The translations under genes were made by a program, and so were the position numbers. The notes beneath the pieces were generated by a model, which saw nothing but the letters and a program-made list of their open reading frames with translations, searched no databases and was not told the origin of the DNA. Source: Asanoa siamensis (GTDB taxonomy: Bacteria > Actinomycetota > Actinomycetes > Mycobacteriales > Micromonosporaceae). Taken from it: 34,871 nt of DNA. Where the stretch lies: NCBI RefSeq assembly GCF_016862555.1, contig NZ_BONE01000083.1:1-34871 (forward strand), written 5' to 3'. Position 1 is the first letter of the stretch; each line of letters begins with the position of its first letter. Positions 7,827 through 16,035 of this stretch are shown here, piece by piece.

Positions 7827-8056
7827 GCGGGCCAATCTGTCAGGCGCGGGCCGCCCCCCGTTCACGTATGTCGTCATCGTGGCGCTGATCGGTGGGCGCT
7901 TCTGGAGGTACTGGCGGACGCTGCCGCCGGGTGCGCCCGATCACCGCCCCCGGCGTACGGACCGACGGCGCGCCCTGCCAAGGCGGCGTCAGGGTTCGCC
8001 TCGGCGTGGTCAAGAACGTGTCAAGCCCCTGGCCGGCGCCGCGTTCCCGGCGGAGC
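7827..8056. other. Gene-free spacer between the Nur boxes and a small ORF
   Basis: About 230 bp with no convincing gene. Open frames here on both strands are Arg/Pro-rich and lack family features. A short direct repeat (TCAAG twice, 8012-8028 region) is the only local pattern noted. It may hold the promoter of the small ORF that follows, but no -10/-35 pair stands out. Confidence 0.4.
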
Positions 8057-8218
8057 GTGGAGTTCGTGGAAGCCAGGTTGAGCCGCCGCGAGATCCTGCG
8101 CCGCAGCCGGGCGCACGGTGCCCGCCGGCCCGATGCCGTCGCCGCGTCGGTGGTGGTCGTGCTGCGCATCGGGCTGTTGCTGGCATTCTTCGCCGTAGCC
8201 GCGGCCGTCCTCCGCTAG
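8057..8218 (+). CDS. Possible small single-pass membrane protein
   Basis: A 53-codon frame starting at GTG 8057 (or GTG 8066, which has GGAG about 10 bp upstream). The N-terminal half is basic and amphipathic (RLSRREILRRSRAHGARR), and the C-terminal half is one membrane helix (VVVVLRIGLLLAFFAVAAAVL). Its TAG stop (8216-8218) abuts the TAG stop of the convergent thioesterase gene (8219-8221) with no gap. Such tight packing and the coherent basic-then-hydrophobic layout favour a real gene, but length and weak ribosome site keep this tentative. No homologue is recognised. Confidence 0.35.
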   Translation: MEFVEARLSRREILRRSRAHGARRPDAVAASVVVVLRIGLLLAFFAVAAAVLR

Positions 8219-8725
8219 CTAGGGTCTGTCTCGCGACGCCGTGATAGCGGCTCGCCGGGACAGCCGGTGGTCGCGGCGGATCTGGGCCTCGCGGAAGCGG
8301 CGGTGGTCGTCGGCCGTCTCCGGCAGCACCGGTGGCACGCGCCTCGGCCGCCCGTCGGCGCCGATGGCGACCATCACGAGGTACGCCGTGGCGACGTGGG
8401 TGGCGGGCACCGACTCGTTCCAGCGGTCCGCCATCACCCGCACGCCGACCTCCATCGAGCTGCTGCCGACCCAGTTGACCTGGGCGTGGGCGTGCACGAC
8501 GTCGCCGACGTGCACGGCGGTCAGGAAGGCCATCTCGTCCATGAACGCGGTGACGGCCGGCCCGCCGGAGTGCCGGGCGGCGACGACACCCGCGACGTCG
8601 TCGACGAGGTGCAGAATCACTCCACCATGGACGGTGCCCATCAGGTTGGTGTCGTGCGGACTCATGATCCGCGAGATGGTCAGCCGGGACACGTCGGTGG
8701 GCTTGCCGAGCAACAGATCGGTCAT
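8219..8725 (-). CDS. Acyl-CoA thioesterase, single hotdog domain
   Basis: 168 residues from the ATG at 8725, chosen because AGGAG lies 8 bp upstream and because the hotdog domain begins directly afterwards; the frame extends upstream into metE antisense and is rejected there. Features of the YciA/BACH-type thioesterases: ISRIMSPHDTNLMGTVHGGVILHLVDDVAGVVA (about 16-48, with the catalytic Asn/His-Gly-Gly loop), then AVTAFMDEMAFLTAVHVGDVVHAHAQVNWVGSSSMEVGVRV (about 57-97), where the conserved Asp and the GSSSMEV strand are seen. It would hydrolyse fatty acyl-CoA in the cytoplasm. It is downstream of metE on the same strand but separated by a strong hairpin, so it is probably its own unit. The basic C-terminal tail (about 145-168) is of no known role. 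Confidence 0.87.
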   Translation of the reverse strand: MTDLLLGKPTDVSRLTISRIMSPHDTNLMGTVHGGVILHLVDDVAGVVAARHSGGPAVTAFMDEMAFLTAVHVGDVVHAHAQVNWVGSSSMEVGVRVMADRWNESVPATHVATAYLVMVAIGADGRPRRVPPVLPETADDHRRFREAQIRRDHRLSRRAAITASRDRP

Positions 8726-8752
8726 CAGTGGTTCTCCTAGCGTGCGGGGCGC

Positions 8753-8778
8753 GCCCGGGGACGCGAACGTCCCCGGGC
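8753..8778 (-). terminator. metE terminator hairpin with UUCG loop
   Basis: An exact 11-bp stem (8753-8763 with 8768-8778) closes a four-base loop which reads UUCG in the minus-strand RNA. It begins 9 bp after the metE stop codon. No T-run follows. It separates metE from the thioesterase gene. Confidence 0.8.
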
Positions 8779-8786
8779 ACGCTGGT

Positions 8787-11051
8787 TCAGTCGAGCGAGG
8801 CGCGGATCTCGGCGGCTGCCGCGACCAGGTTGACCAGGGACTGCCGGACCTCGGCGTACCCCCGTGTCTTGAGGCCGCAGTCGGGGTTGACCCAGAGCCG
8901 GTCCGCCGGGACAGCGGCGACCGCGCGCCGCAACGCGGCCGCGATCTCGGCCTTGCTGGGCACCCGCGGCGAGTGGATGTCATAGACGCCGGGCCCGACT
9001 CCGCGCTTGTAGCCGGCGGTGCGCAGGTCGTCGAGGATCTCCATCCGGGACCGCGACGCCTCGATGCTGGTCACGTCGGCGTCGAGCGCGTCGATCGCCG
9101 GCAGCACCTCGCCGAACTCCGAGTAGCACAGGTGGGTGTGCACCTGGGTGCTGTCGGCGACGCCGCCGGTCGCCAGCCGGAACGCGCCGACCGCCCAGTC
9201 GAGGTAGGCCTTCTGGTCGGCGGCCCGCAACGGCAGCAACTCGCGCAGGGCGGGCTCGTCGACCTGGATGACCCGGATGCCGGCGGCCTCGAGGTCGCGG
9301 GCCTCGTCGCGGAGCGCCAGGGCGACCTGGTCGGCGGTGTCGGCCAGCGGCTGGTCGGTGCGGACGAACGACCAGGCGAGGATCGTGACCGGGCCGGTGA
9401 GCATGCCCTTGACCGGCTTGCGGGTCAACGACTGGGCGTAGGTCGACCACTCGACGGTCATGGGCGCCGGCCGGGTCACGTCGCCGTAGATGATCGGCGG
9501 GCGGACGCAGCGCGACCCGTACGACTGGACCCAGCCGTTGACCGTCGCGGCGAAGCCGCCGAGCCGCTCACCGAAGTACTGCACCATGTCGTTGCGCTCC
9601 GGCTCGCCGTGCACGAGCACGTCCAGGCCGAGGCGCTCCTGTTCGGCGATGACCTCGGCGATCTCGGCGCGCATGCGGACGTCGTACTCCCGCGCGGAGA
9701 TCCGGCCCGCGCGCAGGTCGGCCCGCGCCGAGCGGAGAGCGGCGGTCTGCGGGAACGAGCCGATGGTGGTCGTCGGCAACGGCGGAAGGGCGAGCCGTTC
9801 CCGCTGGGCGGCGGCCCGTCCGGCGTAGGCGCCCCGGCGGCTGTGCTCCGGCCGGAGCGCCGTCAGCCTTCCGCGCACTGGATCGTCCCGCCAACCGTCC
9901 GGTGTGGACGGTGCGGACGGCGGAAGCTTGGCGACACCGTCGCGCAGCGCCCGGCCGAGCAGCACCACCTCGTCGACCTTCTGGCGGGCGAAGGCCAGCC
10001 GGCCCCGCAGGTCCGGGTCGAGCCCGGTCTCCGCGGCCAGGTCGACCGGGACGTGCAGCAGCGAGCACGAGGTCGACACCGCGACGTGGTCGGCCAGCCC
10101 GGTCAGCACCGCGCCCCGCGCCGCGGCCGCGCGCAGGTCGGTGCGCCACACGTTGTGCCCGTCGACGAGCCCCGCCACGATCGTCTTGCCAGGGATCGGC
10201 CCGCTGGACGCCAGCCGCGCGAGGTTGCCCGGGCCGGCAACCAGATCGAGCCCGACCGCCTCGACCGGGGTGCGCAGCAGCGCCGGCAGGGCGTCGCCGA
10301 GGTCACCGAAGTAGCTCGCGACGAAGATCTTCGGCCGCCGGGTCAGGGCACCGAGCCGGGTGTACGCGGCGCGTAAGGCATCGATCTCCGCGGGCGTGCG
10401 GTCGGCGACGTACGCCGGCTCGTCGAGCTGCGCCCAGGTCACGCCGGCGTCGGCGAGCGCGCCGAGCAGGTCGGCGTAGACGGCGACCAGCTCGTCGAGG
10501 CGGTCGAAGGGCCGGAACCCGGCCGGTGCGCCGTCCGCGGCCTTCGCCAGCAGCAGGAAGGTGGCCGGTCCGACCAGCACGGGCCGGGTGTCCAGACCCA
10601 GCCGCCGCGACTCGGCGTACTCGGTGAGGGGCTTGTCAGGCCGGGCGGCGAAGACCGTGTCTGGACCGATCTCGGGGACCAGGTAGTGGTAATTGGTGTT
10701 GAACCATTTGGTGAGCTCCAGCGCCGGCTGCTCGGCGGTGCCTCGGGCCATCGCGAAGTAGGTGCCCAGGTCGTCGAGGCGCAGGGCCCGGAACCGGTCC
10801 GGGATCGCGTCGACCGTGACGGCGGCGTCGAGGACGTGGTCGTAGAGCGAGAACGTGTTGGACGGGATCGCGTCCAGGCCGGCGTCGCGCAGCGTGCGCC
10901 AGACCTCGGCACGCAGCCCGGCCGCCGTCTCCCGGAGCGCGTCGGCGTCCAGGTCGCCGGCCCAGTAGGCCTCGACGGCGCGCTTGAGCTCGCGGTCGGG
11001 CCCGATGCGTGGATAGCCGAGCACGGTGCTCTGACCGAACGGTGCGGTCAT
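8787..11051 (-). CDS. metE: Cobalamin-independent methionine synthase MetE
   Basis: 754 residues, normal length for the family. It transfers the methyl group of 5-methyltetrahydropteroyl-triglutamate to homocysteine, giving methionine, without B12. N-terminal half: [23 protein letters not shown] (about 7-29). The C-terminal catalytic barrel begins near [15 protein letters not shown] (about 422) and carries the zinc ligands: His and Cys in HLCYSEFGE (about 637-639), Glu in the following strand, and Cys in [11 protein letters not shown] (about 724). The start ATG 11051 has GGGAAGGGA about 10 bp upstream. Its leader carries a complete cobalamin riboswitch, so expression should fall when B12 is plentiful and the B12-dependent MetH (not in this window) can take over. 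Confidence 0.97.
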   Translation of the reverse strand: MTAPFGQSTVLGYPRIGPDRELKRAVEAYWAGDLDADALRETAAGLRAEVWRTLRDAGLDAIPSNTFSLYDHVLDAAVTVDAIPDRFRALRLDDLGTYFAMARGTAEQPALELTKWFNTNYHYLVPEIGPDTVFAARPDKPLTEYAESRRLGLDTRPVLVGPATFLLLAKAADGAPAGFRPFDRLDELVAVYADLLGALADAGVTWAQLDEPAYVADRTPAEIDALRAAYTRLGALTRRPKIFVASYFGDLGDALPALLRTPVEAVGLDLVAGPGNLARLASSGPIPGKTIVAGLVDGHNVWRTDLRAAAARGAVLTGLADHVAVSTSCSLLHVPVDLAAETGLDPDLRGRLAFARQKVDEVVLLGRALRDGVAKLPPSAPSTPDGWRDDPVRGRLTALRPEHSRRGAYAGRAAAQRERLALPPLPTTTIGSFPQTAALRSARADLRAGRISAREYDVRMRAEIAEVIAEQERLGLDVLVHGEPERNDMVQYFGERLGGFAATVNGWVQSYGSRCVRPPIIYGDVTRPAPMTVEWSTYAQSLTRKPVKGMLTGPVTILAWSFVRTDQPLADTADQVALALRDEARDLEAAGIRVIQVDEPALRELLPLRAADQKAYLDWAVGAFRLATGGVADSTQVHTHLCYSEFGEVLPAIDALDADVTSIEASRSRMEILDDLRTAGYKRGVGPGVYDIHSPRVPSKAEIAAALRRAVAAVPADRLWVNPDCGLKTRGYAEVRQSLVNLVAAAAEIRASLD

Positions 11052-11169
11052 GGGTGGGTCGTCCCTTCCCTCGAAGTGGCCGACAGCCACCCGGGGGCGG
11101 GGAGACGCGCGACGTCCCGCCGCGCCCTGGCCCGCCCGAGAGGCCGTCGGCGGCGCACGCGGTCGCGTA

Positions 11170-11362
11170 CGCGATGCGGGCAGGTCTTCGGACTCGTGGG
11201 CGTCGTCGCTCGCTCCTACTGGCCGTCACTTCCCAGGCCGATGGCCCAGTGTTCTCGACGGCGGTCGTTCCCACTCACCGCTGCGGGGCAGTCCCGGATT
11301 CCCACCGGGTTCCCTCTTACGACGCCTCCGGCGGACCGGAGGCGAACCAGCACTGTCGTTGA
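11170..11362 (-). ncRNA. Cobalamin riboswitch in the metE leader
   Basis: Read on the minus strand, the leader contains the B12-box core AGGGAACCCGGTG (about 11316-11304), a TCC turn, CTGCCCCGCAGCGGT (about 11291-11277), a long peripheral arm with GACGGCCAGTAGGAGC, and the closing element GAGTCCGAAGACCTGCC (11195-11179). These are the conserved blocks of adenosylcobalamin riboswitches in known order. A -10-like TACCAT lies just upstream (about 11366-11371). About 120 bp separate the aptamer from the start codon; no clear terminator is seen, so translational control is likely. Nearly identical in layout to the nrdA leader. Confidence 0.93.
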
Positions 11363-11379
11363 TGGTAGCCCGGCGCTCA

Positions 11380-11540
11380 ACGGGCCCCGGGGCAGGTCGA
11401 TCGCGTCGATCTCCTCCCGGCCGCCCATCGTGATCAGGTGCCGGCCCAGGTGGGCCCGAAGCCCGGCCTCCCAGACGGCCTGGTCGAATGTGGGCAGGTG
11501 CGATTTACCGGTGCGAGCCGTCGCGGTCGGCCCGCGTGCG
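11380..11540 (-). pseudogene. Possible coding remnant between the ECF S gene and the metE riboswitch
   Basis: In one minus-strand frame this gene-free stretch reads as a convincing protein fragment of about 45 residues (FDQAVWEAGLRAHLG, HLITMGGREEIDAIDLPRG), with nearly every codon ending in G or C. It has no start codon with a ribosome site on its 5' side and no stop before the riboswitch, so it is not a complete gene. The family is not recognised. It may be the remains of a gene cut when the metE leader and the ECF operon came together; chance in high-GC DNA is the alternative. Confidence 0.3.
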
Positions 11541-11544
11541 GCGG

Positions 11545-12402
11545 CTAGCTCGGAGGCCGCGGCGGTCGGGCGCGGACCGGGTTCGAGAAAGGTTCGCCGG
11601 CCGGTGCGAAGGTGCCGCTCTCGCCGTAGGACGCCTTGCGCGCGGCCCGGCGCAGCACCGCGAGCACGGCGGGGCCGACGACGAGGATCGCGACCGTGTT
11701 GGTGATCGCGCGGCCGGTGTCCCAGCCGGCGGTGGAGGTGAGCACGGTGAAGACCACGAAGCGGTGCAGGTTCTCGAGCACGGGCGCGCCCGGGACGTAG
11801 GAGATGCTGCCGCTGTAGTAGTCGACCTCGGCGCCGGTGATGAAGGGCCAGAACCAGAGGTTCATGATGAACCCGAAGAGGTACGCGACGACGATGCCGT
11901 ACCCGACCAGCATCGCGATCTCGGCCTTGCCGGTGACCCGGCGGGGGAGCAGGCCGGCGCCCATCCCGATCCAGGCCGAGGCGAGCATCTGGAACGGGAG
12001 CCACGGGCCGACGCCGGCGGTCAGCAACGCCGACGCGAACAGTGAGGTGCACCCGAGCACGAAGCCGAACCCGGGGCCGAAGACCCGGCCGGCCAGCACC
12101 AGCATGAAGAAGACGGTTTCGATGCCGGCGGTGCCGGCGCCCAGCGGTCGCAAAGCCGCGTTGACCGCCGAGAGCACGCCGAGCATGGCCAGCGCCTTGG
12201 AGTCCATGCCGCCCTCGCTGAGCTCGGCGAGGACGACGACGATGAGGATCGGCAGGATGCCGATGAACACGAACGGGGCGTCGGGCCCGTGTTGCATGCT
12301 CTGCGGCTCGACCCGCACCAGCAGCGGCCAGACGAACATCATCAGGCCGGCCAGCGAGGCCAGCGTCAGCACGACCGCCGAGCGCGGCCGCAGCCGGATC
12401 AC
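11545..12402 (-). CDS. ECF transporter S component, predicted cobalamin-specific
   Basis: 285 residues from the GTG at 12402, which overlaps the ATPase stop as GTGA. Several membrane helices are evident (about 9-30, 42-60, 66-84, 95-125, 128-150, 158-185, 215-250). They include GFGFVLGCTSLFASALLTAGVGPWLPFQMLASAWIGMGAGLLP, the pattern of actinobacterial ECF S components that pair with a dedicated EcfT and fused EcfA. It would bind substrate in the membrane and toggle it inward. CbiM-type cobalt components start with a metal-binding MHIPDG; this protein does not, so cobalt ion is disfavoured. Substrate cobalamin is inferred from the riboswitch at the head of the operon. Confidence 0.8.
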   Translation of the reverse strand: MIRLRPRSAVVLTLASLAGLMMFVWPLLVRVEPQSMQHGPDAPFVFIGILPILIVVVLAELSEGGMDSKALAMLGVLSAVNAALRPLGAGTAGIETVFFMLVLAGRVFGPGFGFVLGCTSLFASALLTAGVGPWLPFQMLASAWIGMGAGLLPRRVTGKAEIAMLVGYGIVVAYLFGFIMNLWFWPFITGAEVDYYSGSISYVPGAPVLENLHRFVVFTVLTSTAGWDTGRAITNTVAILVVGPAVLAVLRRAARKASYGESGTFAPAGEPFSNPVRARPPRPPS

Positions 12403-14009
12403 CGGGCCGCCTTCAGTGCGTCGTCCACTTCGGACACGGTGAGCCAGTCCGGGCCGATGATCTTCGCGACCTGGGTGGCGAATGCCGGCGACCCACCCAG
12501 CACCTCCGCGGTGGGGCCGTCGGACACGATCTCGCCCTCCGCGAGCACCACCACCCGGTCGGCGACGCTGGCCACGAACTCCACGTCGTGGGTGGCGACC
12601 ACGACGGCCCGGCCCCGCTTCGCGAGGTGGCCGACCTGGCGGGCGAGCGCCGCCTTGGCGGTGTAGTCGAGGCCGCGGGTGGGCTCGTCGAGCAGCAGTA
12701 CGGGCGGCGCGGCGGTGAGCTGGACGGCGAGCACCAGCGCGAGCCGCTGGCCCTCGGACAGGTCCCGTGGGTGTTGGTCGGGGTCGACCCCGGGCGCCAG
12801 CGAGTCGAGCAGGAAGCGGCAGGTGCCGGGGGTGGCGTCGGACTCGCGGTCGGCGGCGGCGCACTCTCCTTCGACGGATTCGAGGTAGAGCAGGTCGCCG
12901 GCCGTCTGCGGGACCATGCCGACGAGCTTGCGGGCGCGGGCGCTGGGCAGCGCGCCCGGGTCGTCGCCCGCGACGTCGACCGTCCCGCCCTGCCGGGGGC
13001 CGGAGCCCTGCACGGCCCAGAGCAGCGACGACTTGCCGGAGCCGTTGCGGCCCATGATCGCGACCACCTTGCCCGCGTGCAGGTCGAGGTCGACGCCGCG
13101 CACCGCGACCGTCGTCCCGTACCGGACGACCACGCGCTCGGCGGTCAGCAGCGGGGGCTCCGGGCTGGTCGGGGCGGGCCGGGCCGGTGCCGGCGCGGCG
13201 GCGAGGTCGGCGCGGATCGCCTCGGCGCGGCGGCGGGCGTCGCGCACCGACAGCGGCAGCGGAGACCAGCCGGCCAGTCGGCCCAGCTCGACGATCGGCG
13301 GGGCGATCGGCATGCCCGCCAGCACGGCGGCCGGCTCGCCGTCGCGCACGGACCCGTCGCCGGGCAGGTAGATGAACCGGTCGGCGAACGGGACCACCCG
13401 TTCCAGCCGGTGCTCGGCCATCACGACGGTGGTGCCGAGGTCGTGGACGAGCCGCGCGAGGGTGGCCAGCACGTCCTCGGCGGCGGTCGGGTCGAGGGCC
13501 GAGGTGGGCTCGTCCAGGACGAGCACCCGGGGGTGCATGGTGAGCACGGCACCGACGGCGACCCGCTGCTGCTGGCCGCCGGAGAGGGTGCGCAGCGGTC
13601 GCCGGCGCAGCTCGGCGATGCCGAGCAGGTCGAGCGTCTCCTCGACCCGGCGACGCATCACCTGCGGTGCGACGCCGAGCTGTTCCATGCCGTAGGCGAG
13701 CTCGTCCTCGACGGTGTCGGTGACGAAGCCCGCGAGGGGATCCTGGCCGACCATGCCGACGAGGTGGGCGAACTCGCGGGGTGGCCGGGACCGGGTGCTG
13801 ACGCCGTCGACCGTCACGGTGCCGGCCAGGTGGCCGCCGGTGAAGTGCGGGACCAGGCCGTTCACGGTGCCGAGCAGGGTCGACTTGCCCACGCCGGTGC
13901 GTCCGGCCAGGACGACGAGCTCACCCTCGCCGATGGTCAGCGTGACGTCGGCGAGGACCGGTTCGCCCGCTCCGCGGTACCAGAAGCTGACGTGGTCGAG
14001 GGTGATCAT
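12399..14009 (-). CDS. ECF transporter ATPase, two fused ATP-binding domains (EcfA1-EcfA2)
   Basis: 536 residues from the ATG at 14009, overlapping the EcfT stop by ATGA. Domain 1 (about 1-230): Walker A GRTGVGKS (36-43), signature LSGGQQQRV (142-150), Walker B VLVLDE (162-167), H200. Domain 2 (about 287-510): Walker A GRNGSGKS (320-327), signature LSEGQRLAL (417-425, Glu in place of Gly), Walker B LLLDE (438-442), His in ATHDVEF. A Pro/Ala linker (about 271-286) joins them. Fusion of the two ATPases is usual in actinobacterial ECF systems. It powers the S component through EcfT. The altered second signature makes the two sites unequal, as in many heteromeric ABC ATPases. Confidence 0.93.
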   Translation of the reverse strand: MITLDHVSFWYRGAGEPVLADVTLTIGEGELVVLAGRTGVGKSTLLGTVNGLVPHFTGGHLAGTVTVDGVSTRSRPPREFAHLVGMVGQDPLAGFVTDTVEDELAYGMEQLGVAPQVMRRRVEETLDLLGIAELRRRPLRTLSGGQQQRVAVGAVLTMHPRVLVLDEPTSALDPTAAEDVLATLARLVHDLGTTVVMAEHRLERVVPFADRFIYLPGDGSVRDGEPAAVLAGMPIAPPIVELGRLAGWSPLPLSVRDARRRAEAIRADLAAAPAPARPAPTSPEPPLLTAERVVVRYGTTVAVRGVDLDLHAGKVVAIMGRNGSGKSSLLWAVQGSGPRQGGTVDVAGDDPGALPSARARKLVGMVPQTAGDLLYLESVEGECAAADRESDATPGTCRFLLDSLAPGVDPDQHPRDLSEGQRLALVLAVQLTAAPPVLLLDEPTRGLDYTAKAALARQVGHLAKRGRAVVVATHDVEFVASVADRVVVLAEGEIVSDGPTAEVLGGSPAFATQVAKIIGPDWLTVSEVDDALKAAR

Positions 14010-15109
14010 GCGGGTACCTCTTCGGGCGTCGCCAGGACCGGCGGCGGAGCGAGCAGGGCGGGTACGACACCGGCGAGCACGCCGAGCAGCGGCGGCCAGG
14101 ACAGCAGCGGCCAGGACAGGGTGATCAGGGACGGGTTGAGGTTGGTGGGGTCGACCCGTGAGGTGCCGAACATGACGACGGCGACGGCGACGCCGCTGGC
14201 GGCGACGACGACCTCGGCGAGCTGCCACCGGTCGGGCCGGTAGCGGCTGCGGTGCACCCGCCGGCCCGCGGCGCGGAAGCCGGCGACCGCCACCGCCAGG
14301 CCGGCGACCAGCACCGGGGTGGCCAGGTAGCGAGGTGTGGAACCATCCAATGTGGCGTAGACGCCGACGCAGACGCCGAGCAGACCGACGACCATCAGGG
14401 CTCCGGTGGCCGCACGGGCGCGGGTGGTCGCGACGCCGGCCCGCCCGTAGCCGCGGGAGTCCATCGAGGCCGCCAGCAGCAGCGAGCGGTCCAGGGCGTC
14501 GGCGAGCACCGGGATGACGATCCCGCGCAGGGCGCGGACGCCCTTGCCCGTGCCGCCGCGCAGTTTGCGGGCCTGCCGGACCCGCTGCACGCTCTCGGCG
14601 AGCTGTGGGAACACCGACAGGGCGACAGTGACGGCGGTGCCCACCTCGTACAACGCCGCGGGCATCGCCTTGAGCAGCCGTTTGGGATTGGCGAGGGCGT
14701 TGGCGGCGCCGAGGCAGACGACCATGGTGGCCAGCCGCAACCCGTCGTAGAACCCGCCCAGCACCGACTCGGCGGAGACCGCGCCGAACAGCCGGATGCC
14801 GGCGGCCCAGGCGGGCAGGGGGATCTCGGGCAGCCGCAGGATGATCGTCGAGCCCTCGGCGCCGCCGAAGATGACGCGGAACACGACCCGCATCGTGACG
14901 ATGAACCCGGCCAGGACGAGGTAGAGCCGGAACGCCAGCGCCCACGGTGCTTCGCCGCGGCGGGCGACCACGACGAGGCACGCCACGGCGATGATGAGGC
15001 CGAGCAGCCACGGGTTGGTGGTGCGGCTGGCGGCGGTGGCCAGGCCCAGCGCCCACACCCACCAGGCGGCGGGGTGCAGGTCGCGGGGCAGGAAGTAGGT
15101 GCCGAACAT
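14006..15109 (-). CDS. ecfT: ECF transporter transmembrane coupling protein EcfT (CbiQ family)
   Basis: 367 residues from the ATG at 15109, sharing one base with the stop before it (TGATG). N-terminal helices about 14-60 and 75-100, then the soluble coupling region typical of CbiQ/EcfT, seen in PKRLLKAMPAALYEVGTAVTVALSVFPQLAESVQRVRQARKLRGG (about 137-182) and ALRGIVIPVLADALDRSLLLAASMDSRGYGR (about 190-220). The family's two Ala-Arg-Gly-type coupling motifs appear here as RQARKLRGG and SMDSRGYGR. Further helices fill the C-terminal part. It links the double ATPase to the S component at the membrane. Confidence 0.92.
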   Translation of the reverse strand: MFGTYFLPRDLHPAAWWVWALGLATAASRTTNPWLLGLIIAVACLVVVARRGEAPWALAFRLYLVLAGFIVTMRVVFRVIFGGAEGSTIILRLPEIPLPAWAAGIRLFGAVSAESVLGGFYDGLRLATMVVCLGAANALANPKRLLKAMPAALYEVGTAVTVALSVFPQLAESVQRVRQARKLRGGTGKGVRALRGIVIPVLADALDRSLLLAASMDSRGYGRAGVATTRARAATGALMVVGLLGVCVGVYATLDGSTPRYLATPVLVAGLAVAVAGFRAAGRRVHRSRYRPDRWQLAEVVVAASGVAVAVVMFGTSRVDPTNLNPSLITLSWPLLSWPPLLGVLAGVVPALLAPPPVLATPEEVPA

Positions 15110-16035
15110 CAGGCCTGGCGGGCCCGGTTCCGGCGCCACGCGATCCATCCGGCGGCGGCCGCGAGGAGCAGCACCGCGGCACCGGCCACCCAGGCGGCGA
15201 GCAGGCTCGCGCCGGACTGCTCGCGGAGCACGTCGTTGACGTCCGGGGCGCCCTCGCCGCCGGTGTAGGCGGCGTTGAGCGCCGGGTTGCCGGCCGTCGG
15301 GCTCGCGCTGGCCCGGGGCCGGGGCGGCGGCAGCGTGGTGCTGGTGGCGGCGGGTGCCGTGGGATCGTCGTCGGCGGCCGGTGGTTGCTCCGGGTCGTCG
15401 TCGCCGCCCGCGCGGGGCGGCGGATTCGGCCGGGGCGGCGCCTGCTCGTTCGGGTTGCTCGAGGTCGGCTTCGGCTCGACCGGCGCGTCGCAGTGTCCGG
15501 TGGTGGAGCCCGGCCGGACCGCGGCGATCCGGGGCCACGGGTTGGTGTCGGCGGTCCGGTTCAGCGAGAACGACCAGCCCTCGAAGCCACCCGGGATGAA
15601 GTCGCGGTTCTTGACCCCCCACTGGCTGTAGACCCAGGGGCAGTTGTTGCCGGCGTGCCAGTAGGACCAGTAGGCGCTGCCGGGTGGGGTGTCGATGCAC
15701 AGCTCCCGGTAGTTCTTCTTGCCCTGCGCCGGGATGATCTCGACCGCGGAGGGACGGTTCTCGACCCGGCAGATGAAGCCCTCGCCCCACCGCTGCACGC
15801 CGGCGATCTGGAAACCGGCGCCCTTGAGGGCGTCGAGGCCGGTGCCGCGCGCGGCGCTCGGGAAGCAGCGCACGATGGTGGTGCCGCCGAGCTCCTGGAA
15901 GTCGACGACGACGGTGACGCCGGTCGCGGTGGGGCAGAAGCCCGGCCGGCCCTTGCTGTGGTCGATCGCGTAGGCCGGCGCGGCGACCAGCGTCACCAGG
16001 ACGGCGGCCGCCGCGGCGATCAGGCGAGACCTCAT
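15109..16035 (-). CDS. Secreted, membrane-anchored protein with transcobalamin-beta-like (DUF4430-like) domain
   Basis: 308 residues; ATG 16035 overlaps the upstream stop (ATGA). Signal peptide 1-23 (AYA cleavage). The domain at about 24-165 is a paralogue of the next gene upstream (shared VVVDFQEL, RWGEGFICRVENRPSAVE, AYWSYWHA, VPGG/IPGGFEGWSFSLNRT). Cys34, 57, 89, 113 and 132 suggest disulfides. A Pro/Ser/Asp-rich stretch (about 170-255) and a membrane helix (about 275-298) with basic tail follow. The order (ligand strand, W-G-x-G-F/I, then YWSYWH, then aromatic WSF strand) resembles DUF4430, the beta domain of intrinsic factor and transcobalamin; this is my reading by eye. It probably corresponds to the actinobacterial family named after SCO2322 (from memory). 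Predicted role: external part of B12 capture. Confidence 0.75.
   Translation of the reverse strand: MRSRLIAAAAAVLVTLVAAPAYAIDHSKGRPGFCPTATGVTVVVDFQELGGTTIVRCFPSAARGTGLDALKGAGFQIAGVQRWGEGFICRVENRPSAVEIIPAQGKKNYRELCIDTPPGSAYWSYWHAGNNCPWVYSQWGVKNRDFIPGGFEGWSFSLNRTADTNPWPRIAAVRPGSTTGHCDAPVEPKPTSSNPNEQAPPRPNPPPRAGGDDDPEQPPAADDDPTAPAATSTTLPPPRPRASASPTAGNPALNAAYTGGEGAPDVNDVLREQSGASLLAAWVAGAAVLLLAAAAGWIAWRRNRARQA

Noticed and set aside
7840-8169. A 109-codon minus-strand frame upstream of nikA
   Set aside because: Arg/Thr/Pro-rich without domain or ribosome site, and it overlaps the better small membrane ORF.
8241-10376. A 711-codon plus-strand frame over the thioesterase and metE genes
   Set aside because: Crosses two unrelated well-supported minus-strand genes and a terminator; composition is that of an antisense frame.
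12588-14243. A 551-codon plus-strand frame antisense to the ECF ATPase
   Set aside because: Low-complexity Gly/Arg/Val-rich translation typical of high-GC antisense frames; the minus strand has full ABC motifs.
11545-15109. The ECF genes as a CbiMNQO cobalt importer
   Set aside because: No CbiM with the N-terminal metal-binding MHIPDG sequence and no CbiN; the S component instead has a long hydrophobic core and exported partners.
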